Part shown: positions 19,436-28,500 of the stretch, piece after piece
Layout of the letters: each line of letters begins with the position of its first letter
How positions within the stretch are numbered: position 1 is the first letter of the stretch
Assembly (NCBI GenBank): GCA_027621295.1
Contig: JAQCBR010000026.1
Coordinates: 1-38,697, forward strand
DNA length: 38,697 nucleotides
Direction of reading: 5' to 3'
Source of the DNA: Planctomycetota bacterium
GTDB taxonomy: Bacteria; Planctomycetota; UBA1135; UBA2386
Notes under the pieces: generated by a model
Told to the model about the DNA's origin: nothing
The model's input: the letters and a program-made list of their open reading frames with translations, nothing else
The model's database searches: none
Program-made: the position numbers and the translations under genes

Positions 19436-20014
19436 ATGAGCCAGTCCAAGCCGCCGTTCGAAGTCCTGCTCGACCGGGACACTCTCCTGCGGAAGACCGC
19501 CGAACTCGGGCGGGAGATCCTCTCCGCGTACCCGGACCCGAGCAGCCTCGTGGTCGTCAGCATCATCGAGGGGGCCCGCATCTTCTGCCGGGAGCTGATG
19601 AGGCACCTGCCGGCCGGGCTCGAGGTCCACGAGATCCGGGCTTCGTCCTACGGGGCTGGCACGGTCAGCGCCGGCCGCGTCGAGGTCAGTGGTGGGGACG
19701 GCATCGACTGCGCGGGGCGCACCGTGCTCCTGGTCGAGGACATCGTCGACACCGGGCGGACCATCGACCGGCTGCGCGCGCACTTCCTGGGCGCGGGCGC
19801 AGCCCGAGTCGCGGTGGTCACGCTGCTCACCAAGCCGTCGCGTCGCGAAGTCGACGTCGCGATCGAGCACCACGGCTTCGAGATCGACGACCACTTCGTG
19901 ATCGGCTTCGGGATGGACGTCGCGGGGCGCTACCGGGAGCTGCCGGAGATCGTGCTCTACGACGAGGCCGTCGAGGCGGAGTTCTTCGGCGGCGCGATGC
20001 GCGTCGCCGAGTAG
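19436..20014 (+). CDS. hpt: hypoxanthine (guanine) phosphoribosyltransferase
   Basis: This 192-residue purine-salvage enzyme makes IMP or GMP from the base and PRPP. The PRPP loop VLLVEDIVDTGRT (97-109) is intact. ASSYGAGT (the flexible catalytic loop), LLTKPSRREVDV and the base-site region DDHFVIGFGMDVAGRYRELP are all as in the Hpt family. One oddity is IIEGARIF at residues 43-50, where a Lys or Arg normally precedes the Gly; here it is Glu45. I used ATG 19436: the sequence homologous to Hpt begins there, and the upstream frame is Arg/Gly-rich non-coding DNA. No Shine-Dalgarno sequence is visible. It is convergent with the S46 gene across only 15 bp. Confidence 0.94.
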   Translation: MSQSKPPFEVLLDRDTLLRKTAELGREILSAYPDPSSLVVVSIIEGARIFCRELMRHLPAGLEVHEIRASSYGAGTVSAGRVEVSGGDGIDCAGRTVLLVEDIVDTGRTIDRLRAHFLGAGAARVAVVTLLTKPSRREVDVAIEHHGFEIDDHFVIGFGMDVAGRYRELPEIVLYDEAVEAEFFGGAMRVAE

Positions 20015-20027
20015 TCCGGCCCCGGAC
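20014..20027. terminator. short hairpin between convergent hpt and S46 genes
   Basis: GTCCGG, two bases and CCGGAC form a compact palindrome lying exactly in the 15-bp gap between the two convergent stop codons. No T tract follows on either strand, so if it works as a terminator it would be a bidirectional hairpin without U run. Confidence 0.3.
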
Positions 20028-20029
20028 CC

Positions 20030-22171
20030 TCAGTCGACGACGCCGAGCTCGGTGAGGAGGTGCGGTGCCGGCAGCACCTGCTCCATGACCCAGAGCACGT
20101 AGCGGATGTCGACCGAGACGTTGCGGGAGCGATCCGCGTTCCAGCCGAAGTCGCCGGACACGTTCTCGAACACGCGGTCGAAGTTGAGGCCGACCAGTTC
20201 GCCCTTGCCGTTGATCACGGGCGACCCTGAGTTGCCGCCGGTGGTGTCGCCGTCGCTCAGGAAGCAGACCGGGACGTCGCCGATATTCTCGTCGAAGAAG
20301 CGGCTGTCGCCGCGGCTCGCGGCGGCCTCGCGGAGCGCTTCCGGCGCGTCGAAGGGCTCCGCGCCCGTGTGCTTCCGGAGCAGGCCTGCCACCGTCGTGT
20401 GCGGCACGTAGTAGACGCCGTCGCGGGGCTCGTAGCCCTTCACCGACGCGATCGACACGCGGAGCGTGCTGTTGGCGTCCGGGTAGAAGGACGTCCCGCG
20501 CCACTCCTGCTGGGCTTCGATCCAGCGGCGGCCGACGTCGAGTCGCTGCCCCTCGAACTCCATGCCGCGCCGCGACGCGTCGTTGCGTGCGATGCCGAGT
20601 CCGAGTCCGAGGCGGACGAGCGGGTCCGTGCTCGTGCGGATCCCGGCGATGCCGTCCCGGACCAGCGCGATCCGGCCTTCGGCGGTCAGGAGCGCGGTCT
20701 CGCCGAGCAGGCGGTCGAGCACCGCTGCGGTCGGTTCGTCGGTGGTCGGGGACAGGACCTCCGTGCCGGGGATCGCGTCACGGCCGTCCAGGTGGCGGAT
20801 CACGTCGAGCAGCACGGCGGCGATCGGCTTCTGGATCTCGTCGAAGTTGCGGAGGAAGCCGTCGGAAGCCGCGCGGTCGGCGAGCTGCTCCTCGAGTTCC
20901 TCGGTGGAGTCGGCGCGCTGCGAGGCCATGCCGACCAGGTCTGCGATCCCGCGGAGGAAGGGCGAGACCCGCGGTGACAGCGCGAGGCCGAGCATCAGGT
21001 CGCGCCGCGTGGTCTGCTGTTCGGTGAGGTCGAGCTCCTTCAGCGACTCCAGGACACCGCCGTGCTCTTCGGCGCGTGCTGCGTCCTGGCCGAGCCACGC
21101 GAGGAACTGCGCCTCTTCGCGCTGCTTGCGCTCGACGACCGCGTTCCGCGCGAGACCCCAGACCATGCCCGAAGCGTTCTTCTGCACGTTCGCGAGCGAC
21201 TTGATCGTGCTCGCGTACTCGAGCTGCTCCGCGTCACCGCGGCTCGCGTAGCTCTCGAGCACGGCGATCACCTGGGTCAGCACGTCGTAGCGCAGCGGGT
21301 AGTAGACGGCCTCGCGGTCGGCGACCGCAGCCGACGTCAGGTAGCGCTCGGTCTGGCCCGGGTAGCCCATGATCACGACGAGGTCGTCCTGCTGGACGCC
21401 GTCGCGGGAGACCTTCAGGTGGTGCTGCGGCCGGAACGGGACGTTGCCCTCGTCGTAGGCGCGCGGGCTGCCGTCCGGTGCCGCGTAGGCGCGGAAGAAC
21501 GTGAAGTCACCGGTGTGGCGCGGCCACTCCCAGTTGTCGACCTCGCCGCCGTATTCGCCGATCGCACGCGGCGGGGCGTAGACGAGGCGGACGTCCGTCA
21601 GGCGCGTGCGGTAGTAGAGGTTGTACTCCTTGCCCTCGAGGAACGGCGACACGCTGCACGTCGTGTCCGGCTCCTTCTCGCCCTCGGCGATCAGGTCCTG
21701 GATCACCTGCTGCGTGATCTGGAAGCGCTCGAGCGCGGAGCCGGCCTTCGCCTGGGCCGCGTGGACCTTGTCGGTCACGTTCTCGATCTTGCGGACCACG
21801 TAGACGACCATCCCGGGCGCGGGGAGCTCCTCCTCCCGGGAGCCAGCTACGAAGCCATCGCGGAGGTAGTTCTTCTCGGGGGTCGACAGCGCGTTCACCG
21901 CGCCGAAGCCACAGTGGTGGTTCGTGACGACGAGGCCGTCGGGCGAGCAGAACGACGCGCTGCAGCCGCCGATCTGCACGGCGGCGGAGAGCACTCCTCC
22001 TCGCTCCGGATGCCAGAACTCGTCGCGGCTCAGCTTCATGCCGCGGGCCTCGAGTTCCTTCCAATCCATCGCGAGGACCTGCTGGGGGAGCCACTGCCCT
22101 TCGTCGGGAGCGGCCGGCAGCACGAGGGACGCGAGGATCGGTAGGACGAGCGGCAGCTTCGGCAGGATCAT
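20030..22171 (-). CDS. S46-family peptidase (DPP7/DPP11-like dipeptidyl peptidase)
   Basis: This 713-residue secreted serine peptidase removes dipeptides from the N-terminus of oligopeptides. A signal peptide opens the sequence (LPLVLPILASLVLPAAP). The catalytic triad is readable: His86 in VVTNHHCG, Asp222 in WEWPRHTGDF and Ser648 in GGNSGSPV. Spacing matches Porphyromonas DPP11 (His85, Asp227, Ser655, from memory). Other family hallmarks are GGCSASFCSPDGL, the GGEVDNWEWPRHTG stretch and VSVDIRYVLWVME near the C-terminus. Whether it prefers acidic (DPP11) or hydrophobic (DPP7) residues cannot be settled by eye. It stands alone between convergent hpt and a divergent toroid gene. Together with the latter it suggests extracytoplasmic peptide use. 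Confidence 0.94.
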   Translation of the reverse strand: MILPKLPLVLPILASLVLPAAPDEGQWLPQQVLAMDWKELEARGMKLSRDEFWHPERGGVLSAAVQIGGCSASFCSPDGLVVTNHHCGFGAVNALSTPEKNYLRDGFVAGSREEELPAPGMVVYVVRKIENVTDKVHAAQAKAGSALERFQITQQVIQDLIAEGEKEPDTTCSVSPFLEGKEYNLYYRTRLTDVRLVYAPPRAIGEYGGEVDNWEWPRHTGDFTFFRAYAAPDGSPRAYDEGNVPFRPQHHLKVSRDGVQQDDLVVIMGYPGQTERYLTSAAVADREAVYYPLRYDVLTQVIAVLESYASRGDAEQLEYASTIKSLANVQKNASGMVWGLARNAVVERKQREEAQFLAWLGQDAARAEEHGGVLESLKELDLTEQQTTRRDLMLGLALSPRVSPFLRGIADLVGMASQRADSTEELEEQLADRAASDGFLRNFDEIQKPIAAVLLDVIRHLDGRDAIPGTEVLSPTTDEPTAAVLDRLLGETALLTAEGRIALVRDGIAGIRTSTDPLVRLGLGLGIARNDASRRGMEFEGQRLDVGRRWIEAQQEWRGTSFYPDANSTLRVSIASVKGYEPRDGVYYVPHTTVAGLLRKHTGAEPFDAPEALREAAASRGDSRFFDENIGDVPVCFLSDGDTTGGNSGSPVINGKGELVGLNFDRVFENVSGDFGWNADRSRNVSVDIRYVLWVMEQVLPAPHLLTELGVVD

Positions 22172-22258
22172 GCGGAGTTCCGGGTCGGGGCGCGGCGAGG
22201 CCCCATGGACAGGGCGTCGGGACGGCGCGCGACGTTATCCCGGGTCGGCGGGCGTCGC

Positions 22259-22264
22259 TATGCT
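22259..22264 (+). promoter_or_regulatory. putative -10 hexamer (TATGCT), 8 nt before ATG 22273
   Basis: TATGCT fits TANNNT and is followed by eight bases (GCCGCCGC) and the ATG. A TTATCC at 22235-22240, 18 bp upstream, could be a weak -35. No Shine-Dalgarno sequence is present. Confidence 0.5.
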
Positions 22265-22272
22265 GCCGCCGC

Positions 22273-24060
22273 ATGTCGAAGGTCCGTGTCGTCGCAATCA
22301 CAGCTCTGCTCCTCGCGTGTCCGAGTCCGGCGCAGAATTCGACGCAGAAGATCCGCGCGGCGCTGTCCCCGGTCGCGGCCACGGTCGGGACCGGCGTCGA
22401 GTGGCGGACCGATCTCGACGCCGCGCTCGCCCTCGCGCGGGAGACAGGTCGACCTGTGTTCTGGTACGTGCCGACGGTCCGCGGTTCGCGGATGGACCGG
22501 AAGCCCGAGATCGATCGCTACATGATGGGCGGGCCGTTCTCGTGGCCCGGCCTCGTCGGCCTGCTCAACGAGGCGTTCGTTCCGCTGCGCCGGCCCGGTG
22601 GCGGCGAGGACGCCGAGCGCTTCGGCCTCCGTCCGGTGGCCTTCGTCGAGCCTGGGTTCCTGGTGCTCGACGCGGAGGGCGACGTGAAAGCCTCGGTCGA
22701 CGAGATCACCACGCTCGACCCGGGGTTCTTCCTGGCGCGCCTCGGCGACGCTCTCGGGGGAGCGGCGCCCGAAGCGCTGCAGCGTGCGCAGACGTGGTTC
22801 GACGGACTCGTCGCCGCGCGGACCGCCGAGTCGTCGAGCCTGGAGACGCCTGGGGCGCGCTTCGTGGCGGGCGCGCGGGCTTTCTGGTCGGGCGACGACG
22901 ACGGGGCTCGCGAGATCTGGACGGCGCTCGCCGCCGAGGAGCCGAGCGCATCGCCCTGGGTGGCGAAGGCGGCGCTCGAGTCCGAGGGGCACGGCCCGAT
23001 CGTCCACGGCTTCGAGGTGCCCTGGGCGAAGCTGCCCGAGGATGCGCTGCGCTCGGGGCGAGGCACGCGCGCGGCGCCCGGAGTCTTCGACGAGGCGCAG
23101 CTCGCGGCGCGCGGCCTCGGGTTCTTCGCGGCGATGCAGCGCGGCGACGGCGGTTTCGTCGACAGCATCTACGACTTCGGCGGCACCGACTCGCTGCCCA
23201 ACGTGCACGTGGCGATCACTGCGCTCGCCGCTTGGGCGATGCTCGAGACGATGGAGCGGACTCCGGGCGACCACGCTGCGGCTCGAGCCTGCTTCGACCG
23301 TGCGGTCGCCTACGCGTTCGACGACCGGCACCTCAACCCAGACGACCGGGACGAACTGATCTGGGCGTACCTGTACCGCGCCCGCCTCGCAGTGCGCTGG
23401 CTCGCGCTGCGCCCTGCCGACGCGGATCGCGCGCAGCCGCTGCTCGCCCGCGCAGTCGCCGACCTCGCGCGGATGCAGCCGGAGGACGGCGCGTGGTTCC
23501 ACGAGTATGCGAACCCGTTCGTGATCTCGGCCTGCCTGCTGGCGCTGTCGGAGGCCCGCAAGGTGGGCGCGGAGATCCCGGACGGCGTCGGGGATCGCGG
23601 TGTCCTCGCGCTGCTCCGCTGCCGCGCGGAGGACGGTGCGATCACGTACGGCATGCCGCGCCGCGGCCGCGTCCGTGCGCAGGTCCAGGGCGGGGTCGGG
23701 CGGATGCCGCTCGCCGAGGCCGCGCTCGCCGACTGGGGGCATGCCGAGGACGGCGCGCTCGCACGCGCGGTCGACGCGTCGTTCGAGTTCCACGACGAGC
23801 TCGACCAGGTCCGCAAGTACGACGACCACGCGAGTCGGTACGGCTACGGCGGCTTCTTCTTCTGGTTCGACCTCCACGCCCGCGTCGACGCGATCGCGCG
23901 GCTCGCCGATGCCGAGGCGCGCACCGCGGCGCGGTCGGCGCAGCGCGCGCAGATCCTCGCGCTGCCGGAGATCGACGGGTGCTTCGTCGACTCCCACGAG
24001 ATCGGCCGCGTGTACGGCACGGCGATGGCGCTGATCTGCCTCGCGGCGATCTCCGACTGA
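22273..24060 (+). CDS. secreted thioredoxin-like plus alpha/alpha-toroid repeat protein
   Basis: This 595-residue protein starts with an export signal. It could be a lipoprotein (Cys16 after LLLA) or be cleaved after SPAQ. Residues about 43-160 look like a thioredoxin fold: DLDAALALARETGRPVFWYV, then a cis-proline-like segment VEPGFLVLDAEGD. The strand that should precede CXXC has no cysteine, so redox catalysis is excluded. From about residue 270 the protein has toroid repeats of the prenyltransferase/squalene-oxidase class, such as AMQRGDGGF near 287 and MQPEDGAW, with no cyclase catalytic motif. It is divergent from the S46 gene (about 100-bp gap) and convergent with DUF1501. It is the second toroid protein in the window. 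Its ligand is unknown. Confidence 0.75.
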   Translation: MSKVRVVAITALLLACPSPAQNSTQKIRAALSPVAATVGTGVEWRTDLDAALALARETGRPVFWYVPTVRGSRMDRKPEIDRYMMGGPFSWPGLVGLLNEAFVPLRRPGGGEDAERFGLRPVAFVEPGFLVLDAEGDVKASVDEITTLDPGFFLARLGDALGGAAPEALQRAQTWFDGLVAARTAESSSLETPGARFVAGARAFWSGDDDGAREIWTALAAEEPSASPWVAKAALESEGHGPIVHGFEVPWAKLPEDALRSGRGTRAAPGVFDEAQLAARGLGFFAAMQRGDGGFVDSIYDFGGTDSLPNVHVAITALAAWAMLETMERTPGDHAAARACFDRAVAYAFDDRHLNPDDRDELIWAYLYRARLAVRWLALRPADADRAQPLLARAVADLARMQPEDGAWFHEYANPFVISACLLALSEARKVGAEIPDGVGDRGVLALLRCRAEDGAITYGMPRRGRVRAQVQGGVGRMPLAEAALADWGHAEDGALARAVDASFEFHDELDQVRKYDDHASRYGYGGFFFWFDLHARVDAIARLADAEARTAARSAQRAQILALPEIDGCFVDSHEIGRVYGTAMALICLAAISD

Positions 24061-24067
24061 CGCCGGG

Positions 24068-25516
24068 TCAGGCGAAGAGCTCGTGCACGACGCGCCCGTG
24101 CACGTCAGTCAGCCGGAAGTCGCGGCCGGCGTAGCGGTAGGTCAGCCGTTCGTGGTCGAGGCCGAGCGCCCAGAGGATCGTCGCGTGGAGGTCGTGCACG
24201 TGGACCTTGTCGCGGACCGCGTAGTAGCCGTAGTCGTCGGTCTCGCCGTAGGAGAAGCCGGGGCGGACACCGCCGCCCGCCATCCAGACGGTGAACCCGT
24301 GCGGGTTGTGGTCCCGGCCGTTGCCGCCCTGCGCCACCGGGGTGCGACCGAACTCGCCGATCCACAGCACGAGCGTGTCGTCGAGGAGGCCGCGCACCTT
24401 GAGGTCGTGGAGCAGGCCTGCGATCGGCTTGTCGACCTCGCGCGCGTTGCTCTCGTGGCCGTTCTTCAGGTCGCCGTGCTGGTCCCACTTGTAGGAGTGC
24501 GAGCACTGGACGAAGCGCACGCCGCGCTCGAGGAACCGTCGCGCCATCAGGCACTGGCGACCGAAGTTCTCGGTCTTGGCGTCGTCCAGCCCGTAGAGCG
24601 CCTGCGTCGCTGCGGACTCGCCGGCGAGGTCCATCGCCTCCGGAGCCTCGTCCTGCATGCGGTAGGCGAGTTCGAACGACTCGAGCCGGGCGCGGAGCGC
24701 GGCGTCCGCCTGCGCATCTTCGAGGGAACGCGCGTTGAGCTCGGCGAGGAGGTCCAGCTGGGCGCGCTGGACGCGGCGTGAGCGGGCCGGCTCCAGGTGG
24801 CCGATCGTCGCGCGGCTGGCGGGGACCGACGCGTTGCCGAGAGGGACGCCCTGGAACGATCCCGGCAGGAACGCCGACGACCAGTTGTTGACGCCGCCGT
24901 GCCCGAGCGTCGGGCAGATCGTCAGGTAGCCGGGCAGGTTCGGATTCGTGGAACCGAGCCCGTAGAGGAGCCACGAGCCCATGCTCGGACGGACGAACGT
25001 GTCCGAGCCTGTGTGGATCTTCAGCAGCGCGCCGCCGTGGGCGTCGTTGCTGCCGTGCATCGACTTGACGAAGCAGAGGTCGTCGACGTGTCGAGCGACG
25101 TGCGGGAAGAGTTCGCTGACGTGCGCTCCGCAGTCTCCGTACTGGCGGAACTTCCAGGGCGATCCCAGCAGGTTGCCGGTCTCGGCGAACGTCACGCGTG
25201 GCTTCGGGAATGGCAGCGGCTTGCCGGAGTCGCGCTGGAGCAGCGGCTTGAAGTCGAACGTGTCCACCTGCGAAGGGCCGCCGTGCATGAACAGCACGAG
25301 CATCCGCTGCGCGGTGGGGCGGTGGTGAGGTGCCTTCGGGGCGAGGGGGTCCCGGTCGACCAGGTCCCGGTCGACCAGCGAGGCGACGCGATCGGCCGCG
25401 CGGGCGACCGCGCGGTTTCCGTGGCCCATGCCGAGCAGCGCAGCGCTCGACGCGGTCATGTGCAGCAGCGCACGGCGGTCGATCCCGAGGTCGGCGGCGT
25501 TCGGCTTCGGCTTCAT
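24068..25516 (-). CDS. DUF1501 family protein (Tat-exported)
   Basis: This 482-residue protein begins with MKPKPNAADLGIDRRALLHM; the DRRALLHM stretch followed by a hydrophobic segment is a Tat-type export signal. Family features include MLVLFMHGGPSQVDTFD, VKSMHGSNDAHGG, GSWLLYGLGSTNPNLPGY, RFVQCSHSYKWDQHGDL, LVLWIGEFGRTPVAQG and GRDHNPHGFTVWMAGGG. The family shows a sulfatase/phosphatase-like fold with Asp, His and Asn ligands of that type, but no activity is established. It follows the DUF1549/DUF1553 gene with an 8-bp gap, the standard planctomycete pairing, so co-export and joint function in polysaccharide breakdown are inferred. Upstream in-frame sequence is an antisense-like reading of the neighbour and not part of the protein. 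Confidence 0.95.
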   Translation of the reverse strand: MKPKPNAADLGIDRRALLHMTASSAALLGMGHGNRAVARAADRVASLVDRDLVDRDPLAPKAPHHRPTAQRMLVLFMHGGPSQVDTFDFKPLLQRDSGKPLPFPKPRVTFAETGNLLGSPWKFRQYGDCGAHVSELFPHVARHVDDLCFVKSMHGSNDAHGGALLKIHTGSDTFVRPSMGSWLLYGLGSTNPNLPGYLTICPTLGHGGVNNWSSAFLPGSFQGVPLGNASVPASRATIGHLEPARSRRVQRAQLDLLAELNARSLEDAQADAALRARLESFELAYRMQDEAPEAMDLAGESAATQALYGLDDAKTENFGRQCLMARRFLERGVRFVQCSHSYKWDQHGDLKNGHESNAREVDKPIAGLLHDLKVRGLLDDTLVLWIGEFGRTPVAQGGNGRDHNPHGFTVWMAGGGVRPGFSYGETDDYGYYAVRDKVHVHDLHATILWALGLDHERLTYRYAGRDFRLTDVHGRVVHELFA

Positions 25517-25524
25517 CGGGTGGA

Positions 25525-28500
25525 TCAGTCGACGTGGAGGAACTCGTTCGAGGCGAGCAGCACCTGGCAGAGCGCCGCCCACGCGCGCTCCCGGGCAGGG
25601 GAGCCGGATTCGCCGGTCGCGCTCTCCGCGGCCTCGACCTCGTCGAGGAACGCAGTCATGCGGCCGGACTCCTCGTCCGTCGCCGGCCTCGCGAACGCGA
25701 AGACGAACGCCCGGTCGATGCGGGAGCGGTCGTCGCTGTCTGCGACCGCCAGCACGCGCCGCGCGAACGCGAGGCTCTGGGCTTCGACCTCGTCGCTGTT
25801 CATCAGCCACAGAGCCTGGATCGGCACCGCGGTGCGCGGCCGGTGCGCGATCGGCACGCTCGGGTCGTTGAAGTCGAACAGCGTGAACTGGTCGTAGACC
25901 GAGTTGCGGATCAGCGGCAGGTAGATCGATCGGCGCGGCGTCGAGTAGCGGGCCCGATCGTTCGACTGGTCGTTCGTCACGTAGTCGCGGTTCGGCGTGT
26001 CGAGCAGGGTGCCGCCGAGCGTGCGGTCCAGGGTGCCCGCGACGGCGAGGATGCCGTCCCGGATCGCCTCGGCGTCCAGGCGCCGGTTCGCGAAGCGCGT
26101 CAGGAGCCGACCGTCGGGATCGGCGGTCAGCGCGTCGTCCGAGGCCCGACTCGCCATCGCGTAGGTCCTGGACAGCGCGAGCGTGCGGATCAGCTGCTTG
26201 ATCGACCACCCGTCCTGCTGGACGCGGCGCGCGAGCCAGTCGAGCAGCTCCGGATGGGTGGGCGACTCGCCGCGGGGGCCGAAGTTCGACGGGGTGCGGA
26301 CCAGGCCCTCTCCGAACAGCAGCTGCCAGACCCGATTCGCGAGCACGCGCGCGGTCAGCGGGTGCTCGGGATGGAACAGCCAGCGGGCCAGCTCGAGCCG
26401 GCCGGACGCGTCGTCGGCGGGTTCGACCGGTGGGACGAGATCGTCGAACAGCGCGATCGTGCCGCGGGGCACGCTGGAGTCGGCGAGGTTCAGGTGGTCG
26501 CCGCGGCGGTGGATCGGCACGTCGACGATCGCGCCGTCGACCACCCCGAGTCCGCTCGGGATCGGCGCCGGCCGGCGTGCGTCCAGGCGAGCACGCTCCT
26601 CCGCGAGCGCGGCCATCTGCTCGCGGTAGGGCGACGGGTAGTCGCCCTCGCGCGTCGGCCCGCGCTGCGCGAACAGGCCCTGCGGCCCCGAGATCGACGC
26701 CCGGAGCTCCTCCTGTTCGGGATCGGCGAGCGCCTCGGGTCGCGGCGGGCGCTGGTCGGGGTCGGCGATCCCAGCGGTCTGCGCGGCGTGGAGGTCGAGG
26801 CTGCGCTGGAACGAGCGCTGCACGACCCGGTAGGTCGCCTGGTAGCGCGCGGCGAGCTCGGCGAGCGAAGCCGGCGGCTGGCCGTCGACGAGGCCGAGCA
26901 CCAGGGGAGAGACCCCGGACGGACGCGCGTTCCTCCGGCCCTTGCGCGGCGCGTTCGATTCGCCCGCTGCGGCCTCCGCCTCGGCCAGCAACTGCGCGAC
27001 GAGAGTGGTCGCTCCCTCCCGGAACGCGTCGCCGGATCCGAGCGCCGCGAATCGGAGCCACGGACCGAACACCGGATCGGCGCCGCGCGCGGGCTCGGCG
27101 AGGTGGTCGGCGATCGCGTGGATCAGGTCGTCGGAAAGGTCCTCCGGGATGTCCGGGAGACCCGGGGGTGTGAGCGAGAATCGATGGACGTGAGGGATCG
27201 AGCCGTGTCGCTCCAGTCGCAGCACGTGGCGGCCCGGCTCGAGCGTGACCGAACCGACGTCGAACCAACGCTGGTCCTTCGGCATCCAACCGCCCGTCGT
27301 CGCCGCGAGCGCGGCTTCCGAGACCGGCACGCCGTCGATCAGGAGCCGGACCGGTCTCGATTCCTCCGCCGCGTAGCGGACGCGGAGCCGCTGGGGGCCG
27401 CCGGCCGAGGTCTCGAAGTCCCACTCGCCGTGCTGCAGCCCGCCCTCCTTCGTGTGCACGATGGGCACTTCTTCCGAACCCCACTGCGCGCGGTCGACGT
27501 TCAGGTTGCCGCGCGCGATGTCGGCGGCCGCCAAGCGGATGGAGCTCTGCAGGGTGGCGGTGCCCGCGAGCAGGTAGCGCCCGAGGTTCTGACCGAGACC
27601 GGCCTCGAACGCGAGGTCGCCCTGCCGCCGGGTCGCCTCCAGGCGGGCGTCGAGGTCCGTCGACTCACTCTGCCACGCATAGCGCAACTCCCGCTGGTGG
27701 GTGCTCGCCAGCTCGACCTCGCGCCAGCGGGACACGAAGCTGAGCTCCTCCATCGTCGAGGTGCTCTTGAGGATTCCGGCGAGCGCGTAGTAGTCGCGGG
27801 TGCTGATCGGGTCGAACTTGTGGTCGTGGCAGCGCGCGCAGGCGACCGTCAGGCCCAGGGCGGTGCGGGACAGCACGTCGATCTGTTCGTCGACGACGTC
27901 CATCACGAGCTTCTCCTTGTCCTGCTCGGCCAGCATCTTCGGGCCGAGGGACCAGAACGCGGTCGCGGTGCGCTGGTCGATCTCCTGCTGCTCGTCGTCC
28001 GGACGTGGCATCAGGTCACCCGCGATCTGCATCGTGACGAACCGGTCGTAGGGGACGTCGTCGTTGAGCGCGCGGACGACCCAGTCCCGGTAGCGCCACG
28101 CGTGCGACAGCGCCAGATTCTCGTCGAGGCCGTTGCTGTCCGAGTAGCGCACGAGGTCGAGCCAGCGGCGCGCGATCCGCTCGCCGTAGGCGTCCGACGC
28201 GAGCAGGCGGTCGACGACCCGGGCCTCGGCGCCATCCGTCCGGTCGGCCACGAAGGCGTCGACCTCGTCCGGCGTCGGCGGCAGGCCGATCAGGTCGAAC
28301 GTCACGCGACGGATCCAGGTCCGGCGGTCCGCGTCCGCGGCGGGATCGAGCCCTTCGGCCTCGAGGCGCGCCAGCACGAAACGGTCGACGTCGCTGCGCG
28401 GCCAGTCCGTGGCGCGGACCGGAGGGACCTCGACGGTTGCCGGCGGGGGTGTGAACGCCCAGTGACCGGTGCCCGAGGACGGCCCCTGCGCGCTCGCGAC

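Noticed and set aside
24057-24071. CTGAC/GTCAG inverted repeat across the stops of the toroid and DUF1501 genes
   Set aside because: Only a 5-bp stem, three pairs of which arise from mirrored TGA codons; too weak to call.
25517-27484. An N-terminal extension in frame with the DUF1501 protein
   Set aside because: It is an alternate-frame reading of the DUF1549/DUF1553 gene; the Tat signal begins at 25516.
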